Assembly (NCBI GenBank): GCA_900319695.1
Contig: ONPN01000006.1
Coordinates: 1 to 50,360 of the forward strand
Source: an uncultured Eubacteriales bacterium
GTDB taxonomy: Bacteria > Bacillota > Clostridia > Oscillospirales > Oscillospiraceae
DNA: 50,360 bases
Direction: 5' to 3'
In this document: positions 17,969-25,822 of the stretch, piece by piece
Numbering within the stretch: position 1 is the first letter of the stretch
How the letters are laid out: each line of letters starts with the position of its first letter
Program-made: the position numbers and the translations under genes
The notes under the pieces: model-generated
What the model was told of the DNA's origin: nothing
The model's database searches: none
The model's input: the letters and a program-made list of their open reading frames with translations, nothing else

Positions 17969-18389
17969 AAAAATCAAGTCCATATTTATATTAATTTATT
18001 ATAATATACATCTACGGGGTAAATATTGCAATCACAAAATCTAAGGTCGTCCGTGTCCAGCCCAACGGCATCTTTTGCGGTATGATAATCTGAGTAGTAT
18101 GGAAATTGATCTGCTAAAACTGCTTCTTTTCTCAGTCCAGATCCTTGTTTCCCTCAGCCGAAAGTTCCATGCCATACGGCCAGCAGCGCTTTGAAGCTAT
18201 GTTCGTTAGTTTTTTGAGAGATTATAAAGAGAACCAAAAGCATTTACATCGAATACAGACCAAGATTTTGGATTTTGTTCGGTCTAATACGACATTTGGC
18301 TTCTATGTTGTCGAAATCCTATCGCCTTTATCATGCACCTTGATTTCTGTAAAATAGATACGAGATTTCACATTAACGGTGGTGGTCTT

Positions 18390-18515
18390 ATGGACAGAAA
18401 GATACCGAACTTCGATTTCGACTTTACCCCGATCGGACAAGCAATCAAAGAATCGCGAACAGCACGAAAGCTCACGAGAGAACAGCTTGCGGAAGAGAGC
18501 AACTATTCTGATCAG
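18390..18515 (+). pseudogene. Truncated XRE-family regulator
   Basis: The plus-strand frame starts MDRKIPNFDFDFTPIGQAIK and continues ESRTARKLTREQLAEESNYS, the first half of a Cro/C1 helix-turn-helix. The next helices and the dimerisation part are absent: from about 18510 the frame runs into the antisense of the DUF3991 gene and stops at 18611 without further similarity. Regulators with this opening are common on integrative elements of Clostridia. The fragment is therefore read as the 5' end of a gene cut by a deletion, and it is unlikely to bind DNA normally. Confidence 0.75.
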
Positions 18516-18837
18516 GCAGAAGCAGAGACCGCTTCGGCGGCTCCTTTCGTGGCGCTGAAACAAGCGGCTGCGCGGCGCAGCGACCGACGATGGTTTCCAC
18601 CGCCTCTTTGAACGGGATGCCTCGGACCTTGATGAGATAGTCCAGCGCGGATCGCCCTCCAATACTTTGGGAAAACCAATACCACTTGCCATTGGAGATC
18701 TTCAGGCTGTCGTGCTCGCGGGTGCAGTAGGTGCTGCCGCCGACATGCACCAGCTCCTGCGGCTCGTAATCATGAAGATAGGCGTACAGATCCATCTGTT
18801 TGGCCCTGGACACCACATCTGCCGGGATATATGGCAT
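18510..18837 (-). pseudogene. Truncated DUF3991/Toprim-type mobile-element protein
   Basis: From ATG 18837 (ribosome site GGAAAGGGGG, but separated by a T-run) the frame reads MPYIPADVVSRAKQMDLYAY and later SLKISNGKWYWFSQSIGGRS and ALDYLIKVRGIPFKEAVETI. This is the N-terminal zinc-finger-like part of DUF3991/Toprim proteins carried by integrative conjugative elements. Family members continue for several hundred residues with a Toprim domain. Here similarity ends near LLLPDQN at about 18510, and the frame closes at 18472. It is a remnant that ends at the same point as the facing XRE fragment. Confidence 0.78.
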
Positions 18838-18844
18838 AAAAAAG

Positions 18845-18900
18845 CCCCCTTTCCATAGTCATGGATTGGCCTTGCCGGAAGGCCGACTATGTAAAGGGGG
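18845..18900. repeat. Imperfect 56-base inverted repeat in front of the DUF3991 fragment
   Basis: Outer arms of 16 bases (18845-18860 and 18885-18900, two mismatches) enclose a perfect inner stem GGCCTT/AAGGCC. On the minus strand the 3' arm ends in AAAGGGGGC followed by six T and the ATG at 18837. It therefore resembles a terminator and also buries the ribosome site of the gene. It is likely a control element left from the mobile element. Confidence 0.8.
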
Positions 18901-18945
18901 ATATGAAAAAGGAGCGGTTTCTCCGCTCCCCTCTTATTGTATTAT

Positions 18946-19152
18946 TTACGCAGGCTGTCTTGCCTGGATGTACAGATCAATGTCCTCAACGATATAATTC
19001 GCACAAGTCGTGTGCAGAGCCTCAAAGCAGGAATACAAATACTCCCATACTTGATATTGCGTAAACAACGCCGCCACCTGTTTGCCATTGAGGCTTTTTG
19101 CGGATTTGTAGGTCTCTACACAGAAAACCATGAATTTGCCTTGCTTGCTCAT
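18946..19152 (-). CDS. DUF3791 family small protein
   Basis: The 68-residue protein (MSKQGKFMVFCVETYKSAKS, then GKQVAALFTQYQVWEYLYSC and ALHTTCANYIVEDIDLYIQA) matches the DUF3791 family throughout. Members are short helical proteins of gut Firmicutes, often coded just before a DUF3990 gene in what looks like a toxin-antitoxin pair. No DUF3990 gene is present here. The gene starts three bases after the stop of the AAA/DUF4143 ATPase gene, has no strong ribosome site of its own, and is probably translated by coupling. Its function is not established. Confidence 0.82.
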   Translation of the reverse strand: MSKQGKFMVFCVETYKSAKSLNGKQVAALFTQYQVWEYLYSCFEALHTTCANYIVEDIDLYIQARQPA

Positions 19153-19155
19153 AGA

Positions 19156-20457
19156 TCAAAACACCGTATCATCCAGAAGAAAATCAATGATCCCAATATT
19201 AAGAACACCGGTGTCGTCATACCAGCGTTTTCGAATATCCTGCCGCACGATGATTTTGGGGAAGGAATCGCCAGTCAGTGAAAACGGCTTCATCTCTGCT
19301 GCGGCTTTTTCGTCTGTGCCCAAGGCATAAGCAGACTGAATATAGACTTTCCTGCCGCCCTTTGAGGCGATGAAGTCGATCTCTCTGGTGACGCGCTTTT
19401 GCTTTCCATTGTCTTCTTTTTCGTTGGAATACACGACTCCGACATCGACGCTGCAGCGACGGATAATCAGCTCGTTATATACGATATTTTCCATGATATG
19501 CGTCATTTCCTGCTGGCGGAAACCGATGCGGGCGTTCCGGAGACCAATGTCCTCACAGTAATACTTGTTGGGGTATTCAAAATATGCCCGGCCCTTCACG
19601 TCGTAACGCTTGCACTCACTGAAAAGGAAAGCGTCCTCCAAATGCCCCATATAAGACTTTACGGTGTTCTGTGAAACCTTATTTTCACCCTTCCGTTTCT
19701 GCATGGAATTGATGGAGTTAGCCACATTGGTCGGATTCGTGAGAGAGCCCACGGAGGAGCAGAGAAGATCCAGAATATCCGAAAGCACATCCTCGCGTGT
19801 GATTTTCTTGCGTTCAACGATATCCTTCAGGTACACCTCTGAAAACAGAGATTTCAGATAGGCCATCCGCGCCTCATCATCCGGGCGGGACAACACCAAG
19901 GGCATACCGCCGAAAAAGGCATAGTTATCAAAGGCGTCGACCTTATCGCCGCCCACTGCTTCATAGTATTCTGAGAAAGACAGCGGATGCACGCGCACCT
20001 CATCGCTGCGACCGCGGAATTCTGTAAGAATATCGCTGGAGAGCATCCGGGAGTTGCTGCCAGTGACATACACATCCAGATTTGAAAGCCCCTTTAAGTC
20101 GTTGAGTGCATCGTAAAAGGTGATGGATTTTCCATTGGGATTGTACGGATTGGGGACTTCATCTGACATCTGAATCTCATCAACAAACAGATAGAACCGA
20201 TCCTCAGAAGTCTCTACGATCCCGCGGACATAAGAGCTCAGCTCCAGCGGATTGCGATAACGGATGTCCCGCGCCAGGTCCAATTCAATACTGATGATGT
20301 GATCCTCCGAAACGCCATTTGCCAAAAGGTGCTTTTTATATAAGGTTCGGAGCAAATAGGACTTGCCGCAGCGGCGGATGCCGGTGATCACCTTCACCTG
20401 TCCATCCCAGGCGTAATGAATGAGTTGCTGCAAATATTGGTCCCGTTTGATTTCCAT
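19156..20457 (-). CDS. AAA ATPase with DUF4143 domain
   Basis: The protein (433 residues from ATG 20457) has Walker A GIRRCGKSY near residue 29, Walker B FYLFVDEIQ near 97, a sensor segment YVTGSNSRML, and then the DUF4143 region with LKDIVERKKI and SYMGHLEDAFLFSECKRYDV. A C-terminal REIDFIASKGGRKVYIQSAY segment resembles a PD-(D/E)XK nuclease core. This family of about 400-450 residues is very common in gut bacteria and is of uncertain role; links to mobile elements and defence have been suggested. The start was chosen for GGAGG five bases upstream; in-frame ATGs at 20469 and 20484 are alternatives. A near-consensus promoter lies just upstream and the DUF3791 gene follows after three bases. 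Confidence 0.88.
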   Translation of the reverse strand: MEIKRDQYLQQLIHYAWDGQVKVITGIRRCGKSYLLRTLYKKHLLANGVSEDHIISIELDLARDIRYRNPLELSSYVRGIVETSEDRFYLFVDEIQMSDEVPNPYNPNGKSITFYDALNDLKGLSNLDVYVTGSNSRMLSSDILTEFRGRSDEVRVHPLSFSEYYEAVGGDKVDAFDNYAFFGGMPLVLSRPDDEARMAYLKSLFSEVYLKDIVERKKITREDVLSDILDLLCSSVGSLTNPTNVANSINSMQKRKGENKVSQNTVKSYMGHLEDAFLFSECKRYDVKGRAYFEYPNKYYCEDIGLRNARIGFRQQEMTHIMENIVYNELIIRRCSVDVGVVYSNEKEDNGKQKRVTREIDFIASKGGRKVYIQSAYALGTDEKAAAEMKPFSLTGDSFPKIIVRQDIRKRWYDDTGVLNIGIIDFLLDDTVF

Positions 20458-20509
20458 ATCTTCCTCCATTGAAAACTTCTGCATAATATGATGTTACTTT
20501 TCATTGAGG

Positions 20510-20538
20510 ATTATACGTCAATGCAATGTTCAAGTCAA
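20510..20538 (-). promoter_or_regulatory. Sigma-A type promoter of the ATPase-DUF3791 unit
   Basis: TTGACT (20533-20538) and a perfect TATAAT (20510-20515) are separated by exactly 17 bases on the minus strand, about 50 bases before the ATPase start. It is flanked by two copies of TTGAAAACTT. Confidence 0.75.
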
Positions 20539-20645
20539 TCTTTTCGTTGAAAACTTGCATCAAATAATGCGTAAGATTTCAATGATTAACAACATCAAAC
20601 CTACGAGGATTCCCGTCAAGAGAGATTGATAACCTTTCCTTTAAC

Positions 20646-20690
20646 ACCATAAAAGGCCTCAAGAGTCCAGCTCTCAAGGCCTTTTATGGT
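20646..20690 (-). terminator. Terminator hairpin after lysS
   Basis: Perfect 14-base arms (20646-20659 and 20677-20690) enclose an inner AGAG/CTCT stem. The GC core GGCCT with flanking A- and T-runs suits termination in either direction. It follows the lysS stop by about 130 bases. Confidence 0.7.
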
Positions 20691-20822
20691 TCAAATGTGC
20701 GATTGTTTTTCCTGCGGGGGCGTTTTGAAAGCAATTGTTGTAAGCGTGATGTAAGATGTACGTTTCAGCGCTCTCAGCAATCGCCGAAACCCGCATGAAA
20801 TCAGGCTTTTTTTACAATCCGC

Positions 20823-22322
20823 TCAGTCCAGCGGCTTCATTGTCGGGAACAAGATCACGTCCCGGATGGAGCTTGCTCCGGTGAGGAGCATGACGCAGCG
20901 GTCGATGCCGATGCCGAGGCCGCCCGTGGGAGGCATACCGTACTCGAGGGCGTTGATGAAATCCTCGTCCATCATGCCGGCCTCGTCGTCGCCCTTGGCG
21001 CGCAGCTCCATCTGCTTGACAAAGCGCTGCCTCTGGTCGATGGGATCGTTGAGCTCGGAGAAGGCGTTGCCCATCTCGCTTGAGCAGATGAAGAGCTCAA
21101 AGCGCTCGGTCAGGCGCGGGTCCTTCGGGCTGCGCTTGGCAAGCGGCGATACATCGACCGGGTGCATGGTGATGAAGGTCGGCTGCACCAGCTTTTCCTC
21201 CACCTTCTGGTCGAAGCACTCATAGAGCGCGTGGCCCCAGGTGGGCTCAACCTTGTCCATGTCGACGCCGGCCGCCTTCGCGGCGGCAACGGCCTGGGCG
21301 TCGTCGGTGATTGCCATGAAGTCCACGCCGAGGTATTCCTTCACAGCCTCAGCCATGGTAAGGCGCTTGAAGCCGGGTGCGAGACTCACCTGCTGACCCT
21401 GCCACTCGACATCGTAGGTGCCGAGGATGTCCATGGCCGCTCCGGACAGGAGCTCCTCGAAGAGATCCATCATGTCGTTGAAGTCGGCGTAGGACTCGTA
21501 GAGCTCGACGGTGGTGAACTCCGGGTTGTGGCGGGTGTCCATGCCCTCGTTGCGGAAGATGCGGCCGATCTCGTACACACGCTCGATGCCGCCGACGATG
21601 AGGCGCTTGAGGTTGAGCTCGGTGGCGATGCGCAGGTACATATCAAGGTCCAGGGTGTTGTGGTGGGTGATGAAGGGGCGCGCGGTGGCGCCGCCGGAGA
21701 TGGTGTTGAGAACCGGGGTCTCGACCTCCATGTAGCCGCGCCCGTCCAGGTAGCGGCGCACATAGGAGATGAATTTGGAGCGGATCTCAAAGTTGCGGCG
21801 GCTGTCGTCGTTGACGATGAGATCGACGTAGCGCTGGCGGTACTTGAGCTCCGTATTGGTCATGCCGTGGAACTTCTCCGGCAGAGGCCGCAGGGACTTG
21901 GCCAGCAGCACAACGGACTGGACGTGCACGGAGATCTCCCCCGTCTTGGTCTTGAAGACGTAGCCGCCCACGCCGATGATGTCACCGATGTCGTACTTGC
22001 GGAAGTCGGCAAACTCCGTGGGCGTCACGGCGTCGGAGCGGATGTAGAGCTGGATCTGACCGCGGTCGTCCTTGATGTGGCAGAAGATGGCCTTGCCCAT
22101 GCCGCGCTTGGAGAGGATGCGCCCGGCGACTTTCACCTGCTTTTCCTCAAAATCGTCATAATGGTCCTTGATCTCCTGTGACCAGGCCGTGCGGCTGAAC
22201 TTGGTCTGCTGAAACGGATCGCGCCCCTCCTGCTGCAGCGCGGCGAGCTTGTCGCGGCGCACCTGCAGAATCTCGGACAGCTCCATCTCGGGGGCCTGCT
22301 GTGTATTCTTCTCTTCGCTCAT
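20823..22322 (-). CDS. lysS: Lysyl-tRNA synthetase, class II
   Basis: The 499-residue enzyme charges tRNA-Lys. After a short N-terminal extension come the OB-fold anticodon-binding domain ([20 protein letters not shown]) and the class II core, with motif 2 in [19 protein letters not shown] and motif 3 in [13 protein letters not shown]. Length and motif spacing are normal. I start it at ATG 22322; an upstream GTG at 22337 has no ribosome site. It lies 15 bases after greA, as in many Firmicutes, and shares the consensus promoter upstream of greA. Confidence 0.97.
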   Translation of the reverse strand: MSEEKNTQQAPEMELSEILQVRRDKLAALQQEGRDPFQQTKFSRTAWSQEIKDHYDDFEEKQVKVAGRILSKRGMGKAIFCHIKDDRGQIQLYIRSDAVTPTEFADFRKYDIGDIIGVGGYVFKTKTGEISVHVQSVVLLAKSLRPLPEKFHGMTNTELKYRQRYVDLIVNDDSRRNFEIRSKFISYVRRYLDGRGYMEVETPVLNTISGGATARPFITHHNTLDLDMYLRIATELNLKRLIVGGIERVYEIGRIFRNEGMDTRHNPEFTTVELYESYADFNDMMDLFEELLSGAAMDILGTYDVEWQGQQVSLAPGFKRLTMAEAVKEYLGVDFMAITDDAQAVAAAKAAGVDMDKVEPTWGHALYECFDQKVEEKLVQPTFITMHPVDVSPLAKRSPKDPRLTERFELFICSSEMGNAFSELNDPIDQRQRFVKQMELRAKGDDEAGMMDEDFINALEYGMPPTGGLGIGIDRCVMLLTGASSIRDVILFPTMKPLD

Positions 22323-22337
22323 ATCCCGACACTCCAC

Positions 22338-22829
22338 TTACTTGTTCTCGACAGAGAGGATCTTCAGCTTGATCTCACCGGCGGGGGCGGCGACGGAGAC
22401 GGTGTCGCCTGCGCGGTGACTGTGCAGGGCGCGGCCGACCGGGGAGTCGTCGGAGATGCGGCCTTCCTTGGGATTTGCCTCCTGGGAGCCGACGATCTCA
22501 TAGGTCTCCTCCTCGTCAAATTCCACGTCCAGAACGCGAACAATGCTGCCAAGGGTGACGGCGCCCTTGGGCGCGTCCTCCTCGCCCTTCTCGACGATCT
22601 CAGCATTCTCGATGAGGACCTTGAGCTCGGCAATCTTGGAATAGAGCTTGCCCTGCTCGGTCTTGGCCTCGTCGTACTCGCTGTTCTCGGACAGGTCGCC
22701 AAAGCTCCTGGCCTCCTTGATCAGCTCCGAGACTTCCTTCTCGCGGACGGTTTCGAGGTAGTGGAGCTCCTCCTTGATCGCGTCAAGGCGCTCCTGACTC
22801 ATTTTGAATCTGCTTGCGTTCGTAGCCAT
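22338..22829 (-). CDS. greA: Transcription elongation factor GreA
   Basis: The 163-residue protein has the N-terminal coiled coil with the acidic tip (SFGDLSENSEYDEAK) and a C-terminal FKBP-like domain ending GEIKLKILSVENK. It rescues backtracked RNA polymerase by stimulating transcript cleavage. AAGGAGAT precedes the ATG at 22829. A consensus promoter (22913-22941) lies upstream and lysS follows, so the two are one transcript. The first ten residues (MATNASRFKM) are slightly longer than in E. coli; an internal Met at residue 10 is possible but has a poorer ribosome site. Confidence 0.96.
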   Translation of the reverse strand: MATNASRFKMSQERLDAIKEELHYLETVREKEVSELIKEARSFGDLSENSEYDEAKTEQGKLYSKIAELKVLIENAEIVEKGEEDAPKGAVTLGSIVRVLDVEFDEEETYEIVGSQEANPKEGRISDDSPVGRALHSHRAGDTVSVAAPAGEIKLKILSVENK

Positions 22830-22912
22830 AGTGACGATCTCCTTCTGCCGCGTGACCGGCTTATATTTCAGTTCAATTTCTTTTTATAGTGTACCCGCCT
22901 GGGGCGGAAACG

Positions 22913-22941
22913 ATTATACGTTTTCAGCGCGCCCGTGTCAA
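22913..22941 (-). promoter_or_regulatory. Consensus sigma-A promoter of greA-lysS
   Basis: TTGACA (22936-22941), a 17-base spacer and TATAAT (22913-22918) match the consensus completely. The -35 box overlaps the stop codon region of the upstream S41 gene. Confidence 0.85.
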
Positions 22942-24182
22942 CTCAGAATCTTGAGCGCGTACATGAGCTGCTCGTCCGCCGAGGTGACGCCGCTGCCGGA
23001 GCTGTCGCCGGTGGTGCCGAGCGTGGTGCCGGTGGCGCTGGGGTCCGTGTTGTGCATGATGTAGCCGGGCGAGACGCCGCCGTGGGCGCTGATGTCGACG
23101 CCGCTGCCGGTGAGGTAGGTGCCGGTGGAGAGTCTGATCGCGCTGCCGTCGGACAGGGCGATGGTCTCCTGGGTCCTGGTCTTGCCTGTGGTCGGCTCGC
23201 CGATCAGGGTTGCCCACTGGAACTCCTGCAGGGCCGCCGCGCAGACCTCGGCCTCGCCGAAGGTATCGGCGTTGATGAGCACGCACATCGGAAGCTGGAT
23301 GCACATGCCGTCAGACTCGGTGATCTCCTGCCTGCCGTTTTTGTACTGCATGATAAAGAGCCGTCCGCTCGGCAGCAGGTAATCGAGAAATTCCGCGACC
23401 TCGGTATCCAGGCCGCCGGGGTTGCCGCGCAGGTCGATACACAGGGCGTTGGCCCCCTGGTTGAGCAGACTTTCGATGGCGGCCTTGCAGTCCTGCGCTG
23501 TACCGGCCTCGAAGTTCTTGATCTGGAGATAGCCCGCCTGGGTCTTCTCCAGACGGGAGAGGACGGAGCTGACATACACGCCGGAGCAGTCGACCTCGAT
23601 CTGCTTTTTGCCCTTGTTGATGCCGAGTGTGAACTTGGTGTTGAGGCGCGAGCGGATCAGCTTTCTCGCCTCGTCGAGGGTCTTGTCGGTCAGGTCGATG
23701 TCGTCCACACTGGTGATGATGTCCCCGGCGGTGAGTCCCGCCCAGGCTGCGGGCGAATCCATATTGACGGACATGACCTCAAAGCCGCCGCCCTCCTCTT
23801 TCAGAAGGGCCATGCCGATCCCGGCGTATTCGCCGGTGGCGCTGAGCTGATAGGCCTTGTATTCGTTGGGCGACATGTAGTAGCTCCACTTGTCGCCGAG
23901 GCCCGCGATGATGGCGGCCGCTGCGTTGTCGCCGAGGGTGTTGCGGTCGACCGGGTCTATGAAGCGTTTGTCGACCACGTTCTTGATCTCGATGTAGCGC
24001 ATGGCCTCATCGTATTCGCTCCTGCCGCCGACCGCGTTGAGCATGTCCCGGCGGGTCTTCCAGTACGTCCCGCCGACGAGCAGAAGGATCGCGAGGATCA
24101 CATATTTGAGCCGTATGGGCAGATTGAATATCGCCGAGAAAAAGTTCAGGATGCCCTGAAGGATTCTCTGTCCGAGTCTCAT
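22938..24182 (-). CDS. S41-family (CtpA-like) PDZ protein with substituted active-site serine
   Basis: The 414-residue product has a membrane anchor (about residues 25-40), a PDZ domain (about 115-190) and an S41 fold with LRGNPGGLDTEVAEFLDYL and GEPTTGKTRTQ. In active C-terminal processing peptidases the segment before the lysine reads close to N-x-x-SASAS-E. Here it reads NADTFGEAE (304-312), so Gly309 takes the place of the serine nucleophile while Lys334 is kept. It may be a non-catalytic scaffold. It closes the ftsE-ftsX-M23-M23 cluster, and GGAGG supports the ATG at 24182. An alternative alignment with a nearby Thr (307) as nucleophile cannot be excluded. Confidence 0.88.
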   Translation of the reverse strand: MRLGQRILQGILNFFSAIFNLPIRLKYVILAILLLVGGTYWKTRRDMLNAVGGRSEYDEAMRYIEIKNVVDKRFIDPVDRNTLGDNAAAAIIAGLGDKWSYYMSPNEYKAYQLSATGEYAGIGMALLKEEGGGFEVMSVNMDSPAAWAGLTAGDIITSVDDIDLTDKTLDEARKLIRSRLNTKFTLGINKGKKQIEVDCSGVYVSSVLSRLEKTQAGYLQIKNFEAGTAQDCKAAIESLLNQGANALCIDLRGNPGGLDTEVAEFLDYLLPSGRLFIMQYKNGRQEITESDGMCIQLPMCVLINADTFGEAEVCAAALQEFQWATLIGEPTTGKTRTQETIALSDGSAIRLSTGTYLTGSGVDISAHGGVSPGYIMHNTDPSATGTTLGTTGDSSGSGVTSADEQLMYALKILS

Positions 24183-24441
24183 GAAATACCTCCGTAGAAA
24201 TGAAAAGCGCGCTGAATGACCGCTTTTGCCGGGCAGTCATGTCCGACTGCCCGGCATAAAACGCTGAGCTCTGTCCGAAGACTCATACTGGTCTCCCATA
24301 AAACGGCTTAAAGCCGTTTTATAGCGCCAACGGCGCGTCGGAGACCTATGAGACGTGTTTTGTGCCCAAGGGCACAAAACTGGCAGCGCGCTTCGCGCGA
24401 TGCCTTTTCGTTAAAACGAGCCGTTTTAACGAAAAACAGTA
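24183..24441. repeat. Cluster of perfect hairpins between the S41 and M23 genes
   Basis: Within about 210 bases there are at least five strong inverted repeats. They are GCCGGGCAGTC (24228-24238/24245-24255), ATAAAACGGCTT (24298-24309/24311-24322), GTTTTGTGCCC (24357-24367/24370-24380) and a 14-base TTTTCGTTAAAACG (24405-24418/24422-24435), plus GCGCC/GGCGC and a GCGCG stem. GGTCTCC (24290-24296) and GGAGACC (24340-24346) form an outer stem around two of them. There is no usual T-run. It may be a structured RNA or a dispersed palindromic repeat element. Confidence 0.85.
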
Positions 24442-25737
24442 TCACACGCCGGCGTCCGCCGAGATGTTGAGTCCGGAGTAGAACTGCTCGGGATCGATGC
24501 GGTTTCCGTTCGCGTAGACCTCAAAATGCAGGTGGGGGCCGGTGGAATTGCCCGTGCTGCCGACCTGGCCGATGGTGTCGCCCTGGTTTACATACTGTCC
24601 GTTCTTCACGCCTATGTAGGACAGGTGGCCGTACAAGGTCTTGTAGCCGTTGCCGTGCTCGATCATGATACAGTTGCCGTAGCCGCCGTACCACTCGGCC
24701 AGCACGACCTTGCCGCCGTCGGCGGCGAAGACCGCGGTGCCGGAGTTTGCGGCGATGTCCATACCGTTGTGGTGTTTCTTTTCCCCGGTGATGGGGTGGA
24801 TGCGCTCGCCAAAACGGCTGGAGATGTACGCATAAGTGGCGACCGGAAAGATGAAGTAACCCGTGGAGTAGATCGCGGCCTGGGAGCTGCTTGCGCCCCC
24901 GCCGCCTCCACCGCTGTCTCCGCCCTGCGCGGCCGCTTCCGCCGCCGCTGCGGCCGCCGCCTCGGCGGCGCGCTCTGCTTCAAGCTCGGCGACCAGGGCG
25001 TTGAGCGAGGCGTTTGTCTCGTCCTCTTCCTTCTGGATCTCCGCGATCTCAGCCTGACGGTTGAGATAGTCCTCATGCAGGCTCAACAGCAGCTCGTCCG
25101 CCTCGTCGATCTCGGCCTGCAGGGCCTCCTGCTCAACGCGCAGAACCTCCTGCTTGCCATTGATCTCCGCGCGGTAGCTCTCGTACTCCGCCTTGACCTC
25201 CTCGGTATTCTCGCGGGCGCGGATGTACTCGTCCTCAAGCTCGCGGTCGCGCTGCATGATCTCGCCCACGTCGTCCATGGCGGTGAGCATCTCACCCAGG
25301 TCGTTGGCCTTGAGGATCAGGGCCAGGTAGTTGAGATTGCCGTTTTCCTCCATCGCCCTGACGCGGGAACGGTAGCGCTCAAGCTGCTCCTTTTCGAGCT
25401 CCTGGGCGTGGAGCACCTCCTGCTCCTTCTCGGAGATCATCTGATCGTAGAGGGCGATCTCCTCATTGTTGAGCTGAATCTGCTGGATGGTGTACATGTT
25501 GCGCTCGTCCAGGGCGCGCTTCTGCACCAGGATGCCGACGGCGCTGTTTTTCAGCTCGTCCACGAACGCCTGCTTCTCCACTCTCCGGGCCTGAATCTCG
25601 TCGCGCTTGACGCGCAGGGCGTCGATCTCGGACTGGGAGACGGCGGCCGCGTTCAGGGGGAACGCGCCCGTCAGCAGCGCCGCGCAGAGGGAAACGCATA
25701 GGAGCCTTGTCAGCCATGAATCTGTCTTTCTAATCAT
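24442..25737 (-). CDS. EnvC-like M23 peptidoglycan hydrolase (first paralogue)
   Basis: The 431-residue protein has a signal peptide (about residues 8-33), a long coiled coil (34-265), an Ala/Gly-rich linker (about 255-285) and a C-terminal M23/LytM domain. The zinc ligands are intact: HNGMD for the His-x3-Asp pair and HLHFE for the final histidine. E. coli EnvC has a degenerate LytM domain, whereas this one looks catalytically competent. The coiled coil is the part expected to be moved by FtsEX. It lies downstream of ftsX and a paralogue (25823-27184). No strong ribosome site precedes the ATG at 25737, so it may be translated less or by coupling. Confidence 0.92.
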   Translation of the reverse strand: MIRKTDSWLTRLLCVSLCAALLTGAFPLNAAAVSQSEIDALRVKRDEIQARRVEKQAFVDELKNSAVGILVQKRALDERNMYTIQQIQLNNEEIALYDQMISEKEQEVLHAQELEKEQLERYRSRVRAMEENGNLNYLALILKANDLGEMLTAMDDVGEIMQRDRELEDEYIRARENTEEVKAEYESYRAEINGKQEVLRVEQEALQAEIDEADELLLSLHEDYLNRQAEIAEIQKEEDETNASLNALVAELEAERAAEAAAAAAAEAAAQGGDSGGGGGGASSSQAAIYSTGYFIFPVATYAYISSRFGERIHPITGEKKHHNGMDIAANSGTAVFAADGGKVVLAEWYGGYGNCIMIEHGNGYKTLYGHLSYIGVKNGQYVNQGDTIGQVGSTGNSTGPHLHFEVYANGNRIDPEQFYSGLNISADAGV

Positions 25738-25822
25738 TTCTGTGCCGGAGTCAAACCGCGACCGCCGACAGGCGGCCCATCGTGCCTTTGGTTGAATACG
25801 CGAAAAACGCGGTGCTTAACGC

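Larger units (their letters stand above)
20458..20822. other. Gap between lysS and the ATPase gene
   Basis: The 365-base interval contains the ATPase promoter (20510-20538), a 10-base direct repeat TTGAAAACTT at 20469-20478 and 20547-20556 that brackets that promoter and could be a regulator site, and the lysS-side terminator hairpin (20646-20690). No coding sequence is seen. Confidence 0.6.

Noticed and set aside
18145-18357. Plus-strand 70-codon frame (MFPSAESSMPYGQQRFEAMF)
   Set aside because: No ribosome site or family, and poor codon pattern in a region that looks like decayed sequence.
21162-22181. Long plus-strand frame antisense to lysS
   Set aside because: It is the shadow of the conserved lysS gene; its composition (Val/Gly/Asp rich) is what the reverse frame of a GC-rich gene gives.
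22935-24197. 420-codon plus-strand frame antisense to the S41 gene
   Set aside because: Shadow frame; the opposite strand encodes a recognisable PDZ/S41 protein.
24442-24445. Classical terminator after the M23 gene
   Set aside because: The 14-base hairpin at 24405-24435 has T-rich ends but on both strands lacks a T-run directly after a GC stem; it fits the hairpin cluster better.
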